A DNA stretch of 6,130 nucleotides. It comes from JAEXNA01 sp050486105 (GTDB taxonomy: Bacteria > Vulcanimicrobiota > Xenobia > Xenobiales > JADMJV01). Shown here piece after piece: positions 1 to 5,953 of the stretch. A model generated the notes under the pieces. The model searched no databases. It was not told the origin of the DNA and worked only from the letters and a program-made list of their open reading frames with translations. Positions within the stretch are counted from its first letter, which is position 1; every line of letters starts with the position of its first letter. A program made the position numbers and the translations under genes. The stretch covers positions 1 to 6,130 of the forward strand of contig JBJHCR010000362.1 of NCBI GenBank assembly GCA_050486105.1. Direction: 5' to 3'.

Positions 1-1476
1 CTCCTCGGCGTCTCGTCCATCGTGGGTGCCCTGAATTTCATCACCACCATCATCAATATGCGGGCTCCGGGGATGACCATGATGCGGCTTCCGGTGTTCA
101 GCTGGATGACTCTGGTCACCGCTTTTCTGGTGATTCTGGCCTTTCCGGCGATCACCATCTGTCTGGTCGAGTTGATGTTTGACCGTTTGTTCGGAACTCA
201 CTTCTTCCAGGCTGCGGCAGGCGGACTTCCCATTCTGTGGCAGCACCTTTTCTGGATTTTTGGCCACCCAGAGGTGTACATTCTGATCTTGCCTCCTATG
301 GGCATGGTCAGCGAGATCCTCCCGGTGTTTTCTCGCAAACCGCTGTTCGGTTATCCGCTCATTGTTGCCAGCGGTGTTGCCATCGGTTTCATGGGCTTCA
401 CCGTCTGGACTCACCATATGTTCACTTCTGGCCTGGGCAACATCGCTACAGCAGCCTTCGCCCTCACCACCATGGCGATTGCGGTTCCTACTGGAGTGAA
501 GATTTTCAACTGGATCGGAACGCTCTACAAAGGGCAACTGATCATGGCCACCCCAATGCTGTTTGCCCTGGGTTTCATCTACCAATTCATGATGGGCGGA
601 TTTTCGGGGTTGATGCACGCCAACGCCGTGCATGACACCCAACAGCATGACACCTACTTCGTNNNNNNNNNNGGTGGTGCGCTGTTCGGAACGTTCGCCG
701 GGATCTACTATTGGTTTCCCCTTATGACTGGACGCAAATTGAACGAGAAGTTCGGAAAGTTTGTTTTCTGGTTCTTGTTCATCGGATTCAATCTCACGTT
801 CTTTCCGATGCATTGGCTTGGACTCAACGGGATGCCTCGTCGGATTTACACCTACACCGACAATATGGGCTGGAATGAGTTGAACCTGGTCTGTACCCTC
901 GGTGCGGCTCTGATGGCCATCGCGGTGATCATCTTCTTCGCCGACTTGTTCCGCACGGCGTACGGTGGGCAGGTGGCCGGAGACGACCCGTGGGACGCTC
1001 GGACTATCGAGTGGACAACTTCTTGCCCGCCTCCGGTTTACAACTTCAAGGATGCGCCCACGGTTTCGCGCCTGGATGACTTCTGGTACCGCAAATATCC
1101 CGCCGCCCTCCATGAGGAACATGGTTTAGATGCCACGGACTCTCCCTATGAAGGTGAGAGTGGGGATTCCATGCATCCCTCCGATCACATTGCCCATCAT
1201 GGTCACGACGATCACGGGATTCATATGCCGGGAGGAAGCTGGTTTCCCTTGTTTGCTGCATTCGGGTTCAATCTCGGAGGGTTCGGTATAGTCACTCACC
1301 GGTGGTTCACCCCAGTCTTGGAGGCAGATCGGCAGATGCCTTACCTCCAAGTGCTGCTGCGCGAATACTGGCTTTTGATAGTGGGCGGGGTGATCGGTGT
1401 GCTCTCGGTCTTCGCCTGGGCTATGGAGCCAATCGGTGGCTACAACATTCACTTTGAGGAAGAGGAAAAGGCATGA
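1..1476 (+). CDS. ctaD: Cytochrome c oxidase subunit I (caa3/aa3 type), 5'-partial
   Basis: Catalytic subunit of the heme-copper terminal oxidase: reduces O2 to water at the heme a3-CuB centre and pumps protons across the cytoplasmic membrane. The reading frame is open from base 1, so the gene starts upstream; 491 codons are present. Visible hallmarks, numbered from the first codon: HPEVY at 89-93 (CuB-ligand His, D-channel Glu and the cross-linking Tyr; this Glu marks A1-type oxidases), WTHHMF with CuB-ligand His138-His139, and TGVKIFNW with K-channel Thr164 and Lys167. HDTYF at 216-220 is followed by an N gap where the heme-ligand His-Phe-His should lie. After the conserved core comes a long soluble loop (about 300-412) with a His-rich stretch, then two extra hydrophobic helices (about 413-430 and 455-475), as in 14-helix CtaD proteins of caa3 oxidases. 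Its stop overlaps the ctaE start (ATGA). Family assignment is very secure; the missing bases make the stated length uncertain. Confidence 0.97.
   Translation, partial: LLGVSSIVGALNFITTIINMRAPGMTMMRLPVFSWMTLVTAFLVILAFPAITICLVELMFDRLFGTHFFQAAAGGLPILWQHLFWIFGHPEVYILILPPMGMVSEILPVFSRKPLFGYPLIVASGVAIGFMGFTVWTHHMFTSGLGNIATAAFALTTMAIAVPTGVKIFNWIGTLYKGQLIMATPMLFALGFIYQFMMGGFSGLMHANAVHDTQQHDTYFXXXXGGALFGTFAGIYYWFPLMTGRKLNEKFGKFVFWFLFIGFNLTFFPMHWLGLNGMPRRIYTYTDNMGWNELNLVCTLGAALMAIAVIIFFADLFRTAYGGQVAGDDPWDARTIEWTTSCPPPVYNFKDAPTVSRLDDFWYRKYPAALHEEHGLDATDSPYEGESGDSMHPSDHIAHHGHDDHGIHMPGGSWFPLFAAFGFNLGGFGIVTHRWFTPVLEADRQMPYLQVLLREYWLLIVGGVIGVLSVFAWAMEPIGGYNIHFEEEEKA
663..672. other. Assembly gap (10 Ns) inside ctaD
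   Basis: Ten undetermined bases interrupt ctaD just after the HDTYF codons. In A-family subunit I the residues from that Phe to the next Gly-Gly are typically VVAHFHYVL plus one residue, i.e. ten codons (30 bases). Only twelve positions (gt plus ten N) are present, so the run looks like a fixed-length placeholder that is about 18 bases short of the true sequence. The frame is nevertheless kept, because 18 is a multiple of three. The 'gt' before the gap fits the expected first Val codon. Confidence 0.93.
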
Positions 1477-2084
1477 GTTCAAGTGCGGGTCACGCAATAG
1501 AAAACCCACACGAGATCGGGTGTACCGGTCTGCCTCATCGTAAGATTCTGATGTGGCTGTTCCTGGCGTCTGACTGTATGTTCTTCGGAGCTTTGATCAG
1601 CACATACCTGGTCTACCGAGGCCGGAGCGTCTCTGGTCCAACCCCGGAGGAAATTTTCGACATCCCTCTGACCACGACCAGTTCGTTCGTGCTGTTGATG
1701 AGTTCATACCTTATGGTACTCGCCTTAGCAGCCATCGAGCGCAATGACCTCAAGTGGTTCCGAGTCCACTGCTTAGGAACGGCCTTCTTCGGCTCCATCT
1801 TCCTTGGCTTTCAGGTTTACGAGTTCTCCCATTTCTACCACGCCGGTCTGACCTTGCACGGTTCCTTGTTTGGCAGCAGTTTCTATGTTCTAACTGGAAC
1901 CCATGGGCTGCATGTGGCTATCGGAGTCCTCTGGCTATTGTCGCTGTTTTGCTACTCCTTCACTGGGGGAGTGACCCAGAAGCGAGCTTTGGATGTTGAG
2001 GTCGCCGGTCTATACTGGCACTTCGTGGATATTGTTTGGATCGTCATCTTCGTGGTCGTCTACCTACTTGAGTACGTGATATAG
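1473..2084 (+). CDS. ctaE: Cytochrome c oxidase subunit III
   Basis: Integral-membrane subunit III of the oxidase, which stabilises subunit I and supports sustained proton uptake. The 203-residue protein has the features of short bacterial subunit III: a first helix region KILMWLFLASDCMFFGAL (24-41), a second around 70-88, the QVYEFSHFY segment (114-122) with a conserved membrane Glu, the diagnostic TGTHGLHV (141-148), and a last helix introduced by YWHFVDIVW (181-189). Five hydrophobic segments are apparent, matching the bacterial form that lacks the first two helices of mitochondrial subunit III. The ATG overlaps the ctaD stop by four bases, with a purine-rich Shine-Dalgarno stretch at 1457-1465, so translation is probably coupled. 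An alternative is a quinol-oxidase CyoC-type subunit, which is related, but the neighbouring cytochrome c and CtaG favour cytochrome c oxidase. Confidence 0.96.
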   Translation: MSSSAGHAIENPHEIGCTGLPHRKILMWLFLASDCMFFGALISTYLVYRGRSVSGPTPEEIFDIPLTTTSSFVLLMSSYLMVLALAAIERNDLKWFRVHCLGTAFFGSIFLGFQVYEFSHFYHAGLTLHGSLFGSSFYVLTGTHGLHVAIGVLWLLSLFCYSFTGGVTQKRALDVEVAGLYWHFVDIVWIVIFVVVYLLEYVI

Positions 2085-2093
2085 AGGAGCGTT

Positions 2094-2537
2094 ATGTTTG
2101 CAGAAGATCAAGAAGTCCGAGGTCTGTCGACCACAGCGAAGTACACCATCATTGCGGTTGTTCTTGGCATACTGACAGCCATCGAAGTACTCGTGCTCTA
2201 CCCCCCGTTAATCCTAGCTCCTACGGTAGTTAAGGTTGCCACTTTAGGGCTCTTGGGGACGGGCAAGTTCATTCTGGTGGTCGCGTTCTTTATGCATCTA
2301 TGGAACGACCACCCTATCTACACCGGAATTTTCGCCACCGGGATGGTCATCGGGGTGGGAACCCTGGTTGCCTTGCTGGCCCTGATGGATGTCTATCCAA
2401 AGCCGGAGAATGCAGTCAAGGCCCCGCCTTTGGAGGAGATATTTGAGCAGAGACGGCTTAAGCACAGCGAAGGTGCAGACTATGAAGAGCACTCTTGGGC
2501 TTTCCCGACCTTGGTCGAGGTTTCTAGGCCGGCCTAG
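2094..2537 (+). CDS. ctaF: Cytochrome c oxidase subunit IV (CtaF/CyoD-like)
   Basis: Small accessory subunit of the oxidase, 147 residues, with three predicted membrane helices (about 17-37, 44-66 and 76-100). The segment KFILVVAFFMHLW at 58-70 is the family hallmark of the bacterial subunit IV (prokaryotic COX4/CyoD-like) group. The family is about 95-115 residues long; here a charged, soluble tail of roughly 45 residues after the third helix (from YPKPENAV at 101) makes the protein longer than usual. A GAGGAG Shine-Dalgarno at 2084-2089 overlaps the ctaE stop codon and lies four bases before the ATG, indicating a tight operon. Function of the subunit in the family is structural or assembly-related; no catalytic residues are expected. 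Confidence 0.9.
   Translation: MFAEDQEVRGLSTTAKYTIIAVVLGILTAIEVLVLYPPLILAPTVVKVATLGLLGTGKFILVVAFFMHLWNDHPIYTGIFATGMVIGVGTLVALLALMDVYPKPENAVKAPPLEEIFEQRRLKHSEGADYEEHSWAFPTLVEVSRPA
2524..2537. repeat. 14-bp perfect palindrome at the ctaF stop codon
   Basis: The sequence ctaggccggcctag is a perfect inverted repeat whose last three bases are the ctaF stop. It could fold as a 5-bp stem with a 4-base loop, but no T-run follows, so it does not look like an intrinsic terminator. It precedes the 60-base ctaF-cytochrome c spacer, the only sizeable gap in the oxidase operon. It may be chance. Confidence 0.3.
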
Positions 2538-2597
2538 GAGGGCCTCTGTTACTCCAGGCTATTCCGGCTTGTTCCTGGCCAAGATGGAGCATTCGGG

Positions 2598-3068
2598 ATG
2601 ACTGTGGAACGCTTGGTTCCGTCGGCTATCCTTCTGGTGTTGATCGGGATTTCAGCTCACCTCTTCATCAATAAGACACGGTCCGTGTCCGTGCCCCTCG
2701 AGTGGGCGGACAATCGGGCCGTGTCCCTTTTTTATGAACACGATTGCCTCACTTGCCATACGGTGAGTTTCTTGCCCGAGGCTCGGGGGACCTTGGGTCC
2801 GGGTTTGGACGGTGTGGTAGAGGTAGCAAGGGGGTTCGACCCGGTGGAGGATGGGAAAGCCTATCTCAGGGAGTCGCTGCTTGAACCCTCAGCGGTGGTT
2901 CGCAAAGGCTTCGTTGATGCGATGCCGAGTTATCGGGGCGTCCTCACGGAAGAAGAGATCGAGTTGATGGTCGACTGGCTTCATTCCCTGGAGTCGGCAC
3001 CAAGGCGGGATAGGTTTGAAGACATCGAACCCGTGAGGGTTTTGCCGAGGGGAAGGGAGAAGGAGTAG
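2598..3068 (+). CDS. Membrane-anchored monoheme cytochrome c
   Basis: Probable electron carrier delivering electrons to the oxidase, located on the outer face of the cytoplasmic membrane. The 156-residue protein has a single N-terminal hydrophobic helix (about 6-24) with no clear signal-peptidase site, so it is probably an uncleaved anchor. One heme-binding motif follows, CLTCH at 50-54 (His54 as proximal ligand), then LGPGLDGV at 66-73, typical of class I cytochromes c, and a likely axial Met109 in AMPSYRG. The segment LTEEEIELMVDWLHSL (116-131) matches the C-terminal helix of the fold. The charged tail after about 132 is unassigned. A GGAG at 2586-2589 lies eight bases before the ATG and supports this start. 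It sits between ctaF and ctaG, seven bases before the latter's ATG. In Bacillus-type caa3 oxidases the cytochrome c domain is fused to subunit II; here there is a separate one, though a fused domain upstream cannot be excluded. Confidence 0.9.
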   Translation: MTVERLVPSAILLVLIGISAHLFINKTRSVSVPLEWADNRAVSLFYEHDCLTCHTVSFLPEARGTLGPGLDGVVEVARGFDPVEDGKAYLRESLLEPSAVVRKGFVDAMPSYRGVLTEEEIELMVDWLHSLESAPRRDRFEDIEPVRVLPRGREKE

Positions 3069-3074
3069 GCAGCC

Positions 3075-3857
3075 ATGCGACAATTTCTGGAAGGGTTTTT
3101 CACCCCGGAGCCTGGAGTTATTGATGGAATTCTAGGTCTATCGCTGGCTTACGTTCTCATCATAGGGCCCCTCAGAAAGTTTCTGGCCCCAGGGGAAAGC
3201 ACTGAACGTTCCAGGGTAGTGTCATTCTTTGTCGGCGTTGTCATCCTGATCCTCGCCGTGGCCACACCCCTTGATTCTATCGGAGAGAAGTATCTCTTTA
3301 GCGTGCACATGATTCAACACGTGCTCTTACTTCTGGTGCTCCCTCCGTTTTTGATCTACGGCTGTCCCCCATGGCTTGCCAATTTTCTCTTTCGCACCGA
3401 GGGCCTGGGCGTGATCTTGAGATTTCTGGTCCATCCAGTGGTCGCCTGTGTGCTGTTCAATGCCACCTTGTTGTTTTGGCACATTCCCTTCTTCTACGAG
3501 ATTGCCCTGAGGGACAGTCTGGTTCATCTCTTAGAGCACGTTTGCTTTGTGGCTGCCGGGGTGTTCATGTTTTGGCCGCTGTTTGGTCGAAGCGACCTCA
3601 CTCCGAAGCTCAATGAAGGGCTCAAGCTTCTCTATATCCTGGCAGTGAATATCGGCCAAATCCCCTTATTTGCCTTTCTCACCTTCGCCACCACAGTATT
3701 CTATCCCACCTACGAGGCCGCCCCAAGAATCACCGACCTCACCCCACTTCAGGATCAGATTCTCGGTGGGGTCATCATGAAACTCGCTGCAGGCGTCTTC
3801 ATGTTCGGGGGAGTAGCGATCTGCTTCTATCGTTGGAACCGAGAATCTCGGCGCTAG
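3075..3857 (+). CDS. ctaG: Cytochrome c oxidase assembly factor CtaG (caa3_CtaG family)
   Basis: Polytopic membrane protein of the Bacillus CtaG family, needed for formation of active caa3 oxidase and thought to act in building the CuB centre; it is unrelated to the Cox11-type proteins also called CtaG. The 260 residues hold about seven hydrophobic segments. Family hallmarks: ATPLDSIGEKYLFSVHMIQH at 63-82 with His78 and His82 as candidate metal ligands, PPFLIYGCPPWL (90-101), FWHIPFFYE (135-142) with His136, a second His pair His151 and His155, and PLQDQILGGVIMK near 224-236. The ATG is preceded by AAGGAG at 3060-3065, which covers the end of the cytochrome c gene, so the two are translated as neighbours in one operon. 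It is the last gene of the oxidase operon and faces the convergent yaiI-like gene. Confidence 0.95.
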   Translation: MRQFLEGFFTPEPGVIDGILGLSLAYVLIIGPLRKFLAPGESTERSRVVSFFVGVVILILAVATPLDSIGEKYLFSVHMIQHVLLLLVLPPFLIYGCPPWLANFLFRTEGLGVILRFLVHPVVACVLFNATLLFWHIPFFYEIALRDSLVHLLEHVCFVAAGVFMFWPLFGRSDLTPKLNEGLKLLYILAVNIGQIPLFAFLTFATTVFYPTYEAAPRITDLTPLQDQILGGVIMKLAAGVFMFGGVAICFYRWNRESRR

Positions 3858-3873
3858 GTAGGGTCTCTCACCT

Positions 3874-4347
3874 TCAGGACTGGGTCGCTGGTGAGCTTCC
3901 TCGCCGACTGACCAAGTAGCCGTGAAAGGCTGATGCAAATCGGTGGAGGTCCTTCTTGGAGTAGGGGCGGGGTCCTCCGCCTTCGACCAAGGAGGCTCCA
4001 CGCAGATCGTCTAGCAGGTTGCGGGTGGCCAATTTAGCCTGTATGTTGTCAGAGGTCCACATTTTGCCGCGCGGGTCGAGAGCTGTTCCCCCACTTTCGA
4101 CGGCGCGAGCCGCCAAGGGAATATCTGCCGTCACCACCAGATCGCCGTTCACGACCTTCTCGGCGATCCAATCGTCGGCCACGTTGAACCCACCATCCAC
4201 TACCATGCTGTTGATATAGGAGCTATCAGGGTGCTTCAGAGGGACGTTCGCTACCAGGACCAAGGCGATCTTCTCTCGCTCGGCGGCTTTGAACATGACT
4301 CGTTTAACTTCGCCTGGCATGGCGTCGGCGTCAACCCAAATCGTCAT
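3874..4347 (-). CDS. YaiI/YqxD family protein (UPF0178, DUF188)
   Basis: Conserved bacterial protein of unproven function; the family has been suggested to carry a PIN-like nuclease fold, which is not tested here. The 157-residue length fits the family (about 150). It opens with MTIWVDADAMP, the family signature normally written VDADACP, with Met in place of the usual Cys at residue 10. Other hallmarks are DGGFNVADDWIAEKV (51-65), GDLVVTADIPLAARAV (68-83), LDPRGKMWTSDNI (90-102), LATRN (106-110) and GGGPRPYSKKDLHRF (123-137). The frame stays open for 17 codons upstream to an ATG at 4398, but family conservation begins at VDADA, so the ATG at 4347 is chosen; neither start has a convincing Shine-Dalgarno. 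The 3' end faces ctaG across only 16 bases. It lies 80 bases downstream of the CDP-alcohol transferase gene and may share its transcript. Confidence 0.92.
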   Translation of the reverse strand: MTIWVDADAMPGEVKRVMFKAAEREKIALVLVANVPLKHPDSSYINSMVVDGGFNVADDWIAEKVVNGDLVVTADIPLAARAVESGGTALDPRGKMWTSDNIQAKLATRNLLDDLRGASLVEGGGPRPYSKKDLHRFASAFHGYLVSRRGSSPATQS

Positions 4348-4427
4348 GGCGGGAAAGCAGGCAGCGGTTGTCAACTGAACGGAATGCTCGTGGGTCATCG
4401 ATTCGTTTTGGGATCATCAACCTCAAG

Positions 4428-5060
4428 CTAGTCGGCCGATCCTTGGTCTTGAGAAGGGTTAACTGGTCTCAAATAAGGCATGAGGTCCTCAGGCTCGGCT
4501 TGGACAATCAGGTCTCGCGCGTAGCGGACCCGGCTCAGGAAACAACCCCAGGTGGCCAAGACGAGCAGCAGCAGAGGCAGGGTCGTCACCGGTTGAAAGA
4601 GGTAGGCGACCGCGATTATAACCGCTCTATCCGGATGGTCGCCAAATCCGGGCCAATCCCGGTTGTCCATAACCCGGACCAGGCTGCACCGGGCTTTGGC
4701 AAAAGAGGTCATGCAAGTGCCAATGATGCCTAGGGCGACCAGATTAGGAGCCGTTGGCAAGAGGCCGAAGAGAAGGATGCATTCCCGGGTCCGGTCTCCT
4801 ATGGCATCATAGTAGTTTCCAATGGGGGTGGTCTCCCCGGTAGCTCTGGCGACTTCTCCATCGGCCATGTCTGTGAGAACAGCCGCCACCGCCAAGTAGA
4901 ATGCCGGAGAATACAGTTCCATTCGGGCAAGGATGGCGGCCATCAATGCTAGGACCACACCAAAGATCCCGACCGCTGTCGGCCCGACTCCGGCCTTGAG
5001 GAAGGGCCAAGCCAGCAGGCGTTTGATAGGGCCAACATATTTCCGTAAGTGACTGAGCAT
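4428..5060 (-). CDS. CDP-alcohol phosphatidyltransferase family membrane enzyme
   Basis: Integral-membrane enzyme of the family that transfers a phosphatidyl group from a CDP-linked lipid to an alcohol, making phospholipid head groups. The 210 residues include the complete signature D-x2-DG-x2-AR-x8-G-x3-D-x3-D: Asp64, Asp67-Gly68, Ala71-Arg72, Gly81, Asp85 and Asp89. Asp89 is the proposed general base and the other Asp residues bind divalent metal. Several hydrophobic helices are visible (about 24-46, 50-66, 93-116, 146-175). The acceptor (glycerol 3-phosphate, inositol phosphate, serine or other) cannot be read from the motif; the layout with FAKAR (120-124) and DHPDR (141-145) recalls the phosphatidylinositol-phosphate/archaetidylinositol-phosphate synthase side of the family, but this is a weak inference. 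The ATG has a strong Shine-Dalgarno (AAAGGAGA, at 5066-5073 on the complement, five bases away). The upstream same-strand neighbour is a DUF2071 gene. Confidence 0.92.
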   Translation of the reverse strand: MLSHLRKYVGPIKRLLAWPFLKAGVGPTAVGIFGVVLALMAAILARMELYSPAFYLAVAAVLTDMADGEVARATGETTPIGNYYDAIGDRTRECILLFGLLPTAPNLVALGIIGTCMTSFAKARCSLVRVMDNRDWPGFGDHPDRAVIIAVAYLFQPVTTLPLLLLVLATWGCFLSRVRYARDLIVQAEPEDLMPYLRPVNPSQDQGSAD

Positions 5061-5082
5061 CGAGTTCTCCTTTACCTGATTG

Positions 5083-5103
5083 GATCGGGGAAGTTCCCTG
5101 ATC
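5083..5103. other. Imperfect inverted repeat upstream of the phosphatidyltransferase gene
   Basis: Arms of nine bases (5083-5091 and 5095-5103) around a three-base loop pair at eight of nine positions. The odd pair is G-T on the + strand, which reads as C-A in RNA transcribed from the - strand. It sits in the 63-base spacer between the DUF2071 stop and the transferase Shine-Dalgarno. No T-run follows on the - strand, so an intrinsic terminator is unlikely; it may be an RNA processing or stability hairpin, or chance. Confidence 0.3.
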
Positions 5104-5123
5104 GGCCTAGTGGTCTTAGAGGA

Positions 5124-5915
5124 CTAATGGAGGTTCTCCTGGGTTAATCGCTCCGGGGGAAAGACTCTCACCTCTGAACCTACAGCGTGAACCACGGACT
5201 GCGGCTGCAATCGACTGAGCCGACTTCCCCAAAATGGGCCGTAGGTGGCGACCCAATCCACGGAGAGCCGCACCCTATCTAGGTGGACCCCTCGCACCAA
5301 CCAACGAGGGTGCTCGACTCGATATCTTAGTAAGGCCCCGTTGCGGCTCTGGCCATATCCCCAGGTGTGCTCCTTGAACCACTCCTCTTCGCTTTCTGGG
5401 GTGGGTGCCGAGACTCCGGGGCTAGCGACCACGACGACCGAACTGGAGCCACCTCTGCAGGTCCAAGAGGTGGAGATCTCTTGAGAGCCGTCAGGGTGAA
5501 ACTCGGTGCTGCGAGAGATTGGGCACGATGCGTAGGGTTCGTTATAGGTCAGATTGGCGATGGCACTAGGCAAGCGACCCGGGATGAGCTCCTTGACGAA
5601 ATAGACCCCCCTCTGGCCCGTTTGAGGATCTTGGACATAGAGTCTGAGGTTGATCTCTGGAAAAGAGGTGTAGCCTGGCCAGGGTAGGCCGAGGACCTTG
5701 ATCTGTTCAAAATCGAAGAGAACCAGGCTGGCATAAGCCTTTCCACGGAGAAGATCAGGACGCAAGGACGAAGGGAGAGCCGCCATGAGGGTCTCCGGCT
5801 CTAGGGCAAAGTTCACCAGAGTCAGTTCCCTCCAGGCTGCGGTAAGAAATGGCCGCATCGCAAGCATGAGCAAGGGATGCGCTAAGGTTCCAATAAACCC
5901 TTCGAGAGGGGCCAT
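5124..5915 (-). CDS. DUF2071 (YqjF-like) family protein
   Basis: Soluble protein of the DUF2071/YqjF family, which resembles the acetoacetate decarboxylase fold; no reaction is established for the family. The 263 residues show its characteristic order: RPFLTAAWREL (21-31), LVNFALEPETLMAALP (33-48), GKAYASLVLFDF (58-69), LGLPWPGYTSFPEINLRLYV (75-94), GVYFVKELIPGR (103-114) followed by YNEPYA (124-129), and the C-terminal HTWGYGQSRNG (183-193) with YRVEHPRW (198-205). The ATG at 5915 is chosen over a TTG one codon upstream. Conservation really starts near residue 20, so ATGs at 5867 or 5858 are possible; none has a good Shine-Dalgarno, and the residues before that could be an extension or untranslated. 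It heads the - strand block and diverges from the hydrolase gene at 5954. Confidence 0.87.
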   Translation of the reverse strand: MAPLEGFIGTLAHPLLMLAMRPFLTAAWRELTLVNFALEPETLMAALPSSLRPDLLRGKAYASLVLFDFEQIKVLGLPWPGYTSFPEINLRLYVQDPQTGQRGVYFVKELIPGRLPSAIANLTYNEPYASCPISRSTEFHPDGSQEISTSWTCRGGSSSVVVVASPGVSAPTPESEEEWFKEHTWGYGQSRNGALLRYRVEHPRWLVRGVHLDRVRLSVDWVATYGPFWGSRLSRLQPQSVVHAVGSEVRVFPPERLTQENLH

Positions 5916-5953
5916 CAAAAAGGAATCTCTGAGCTGACTACTAACCTGCCTTC

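Noticed and set aside
237..635. Open frame of 132 codons overlapping ctaD in another frame
   Set aside because: It lies wholly inside the conserved subunit I coding sequence, has a composition typical of a shifted frame and no recognisable motif.
1126..1509. Antisense open frame of 127 codons across the ctaD-ctaE junction
   Set aside because: It is opposite well-supported conserved coding sequence and matches no family I recognise.
3841..3870. Possible terminator hairpin at the end of ctaG
   Set aside because: Only four-base gaga/tctc complementarity and no T-run; too weak to call.
3666..4001. Minus-strand open frame of 111 codons across the ctaG and yaiI-like 3' ends
   Set aside because: It overlaps two strongly supported genes in other frames and has low-complexity, shadow-like composition.
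4348..4398. N-terminal extension of the YaiI-like protein starting at the ATG at 4398
   Set aside because: The extra 17 residues precede the conserved VDADA start of the family and have no Shine-Dalgarno; the 4347 ATG gives the normal family length.
4368..4733. Plus-strand open frame of 121 codons over the phosphatidyltransferase gene
   Set aside because: It is antisense to the gene with the complete CDP-alcohol signature and shows no protein-like hydrophobic or motif pattern.
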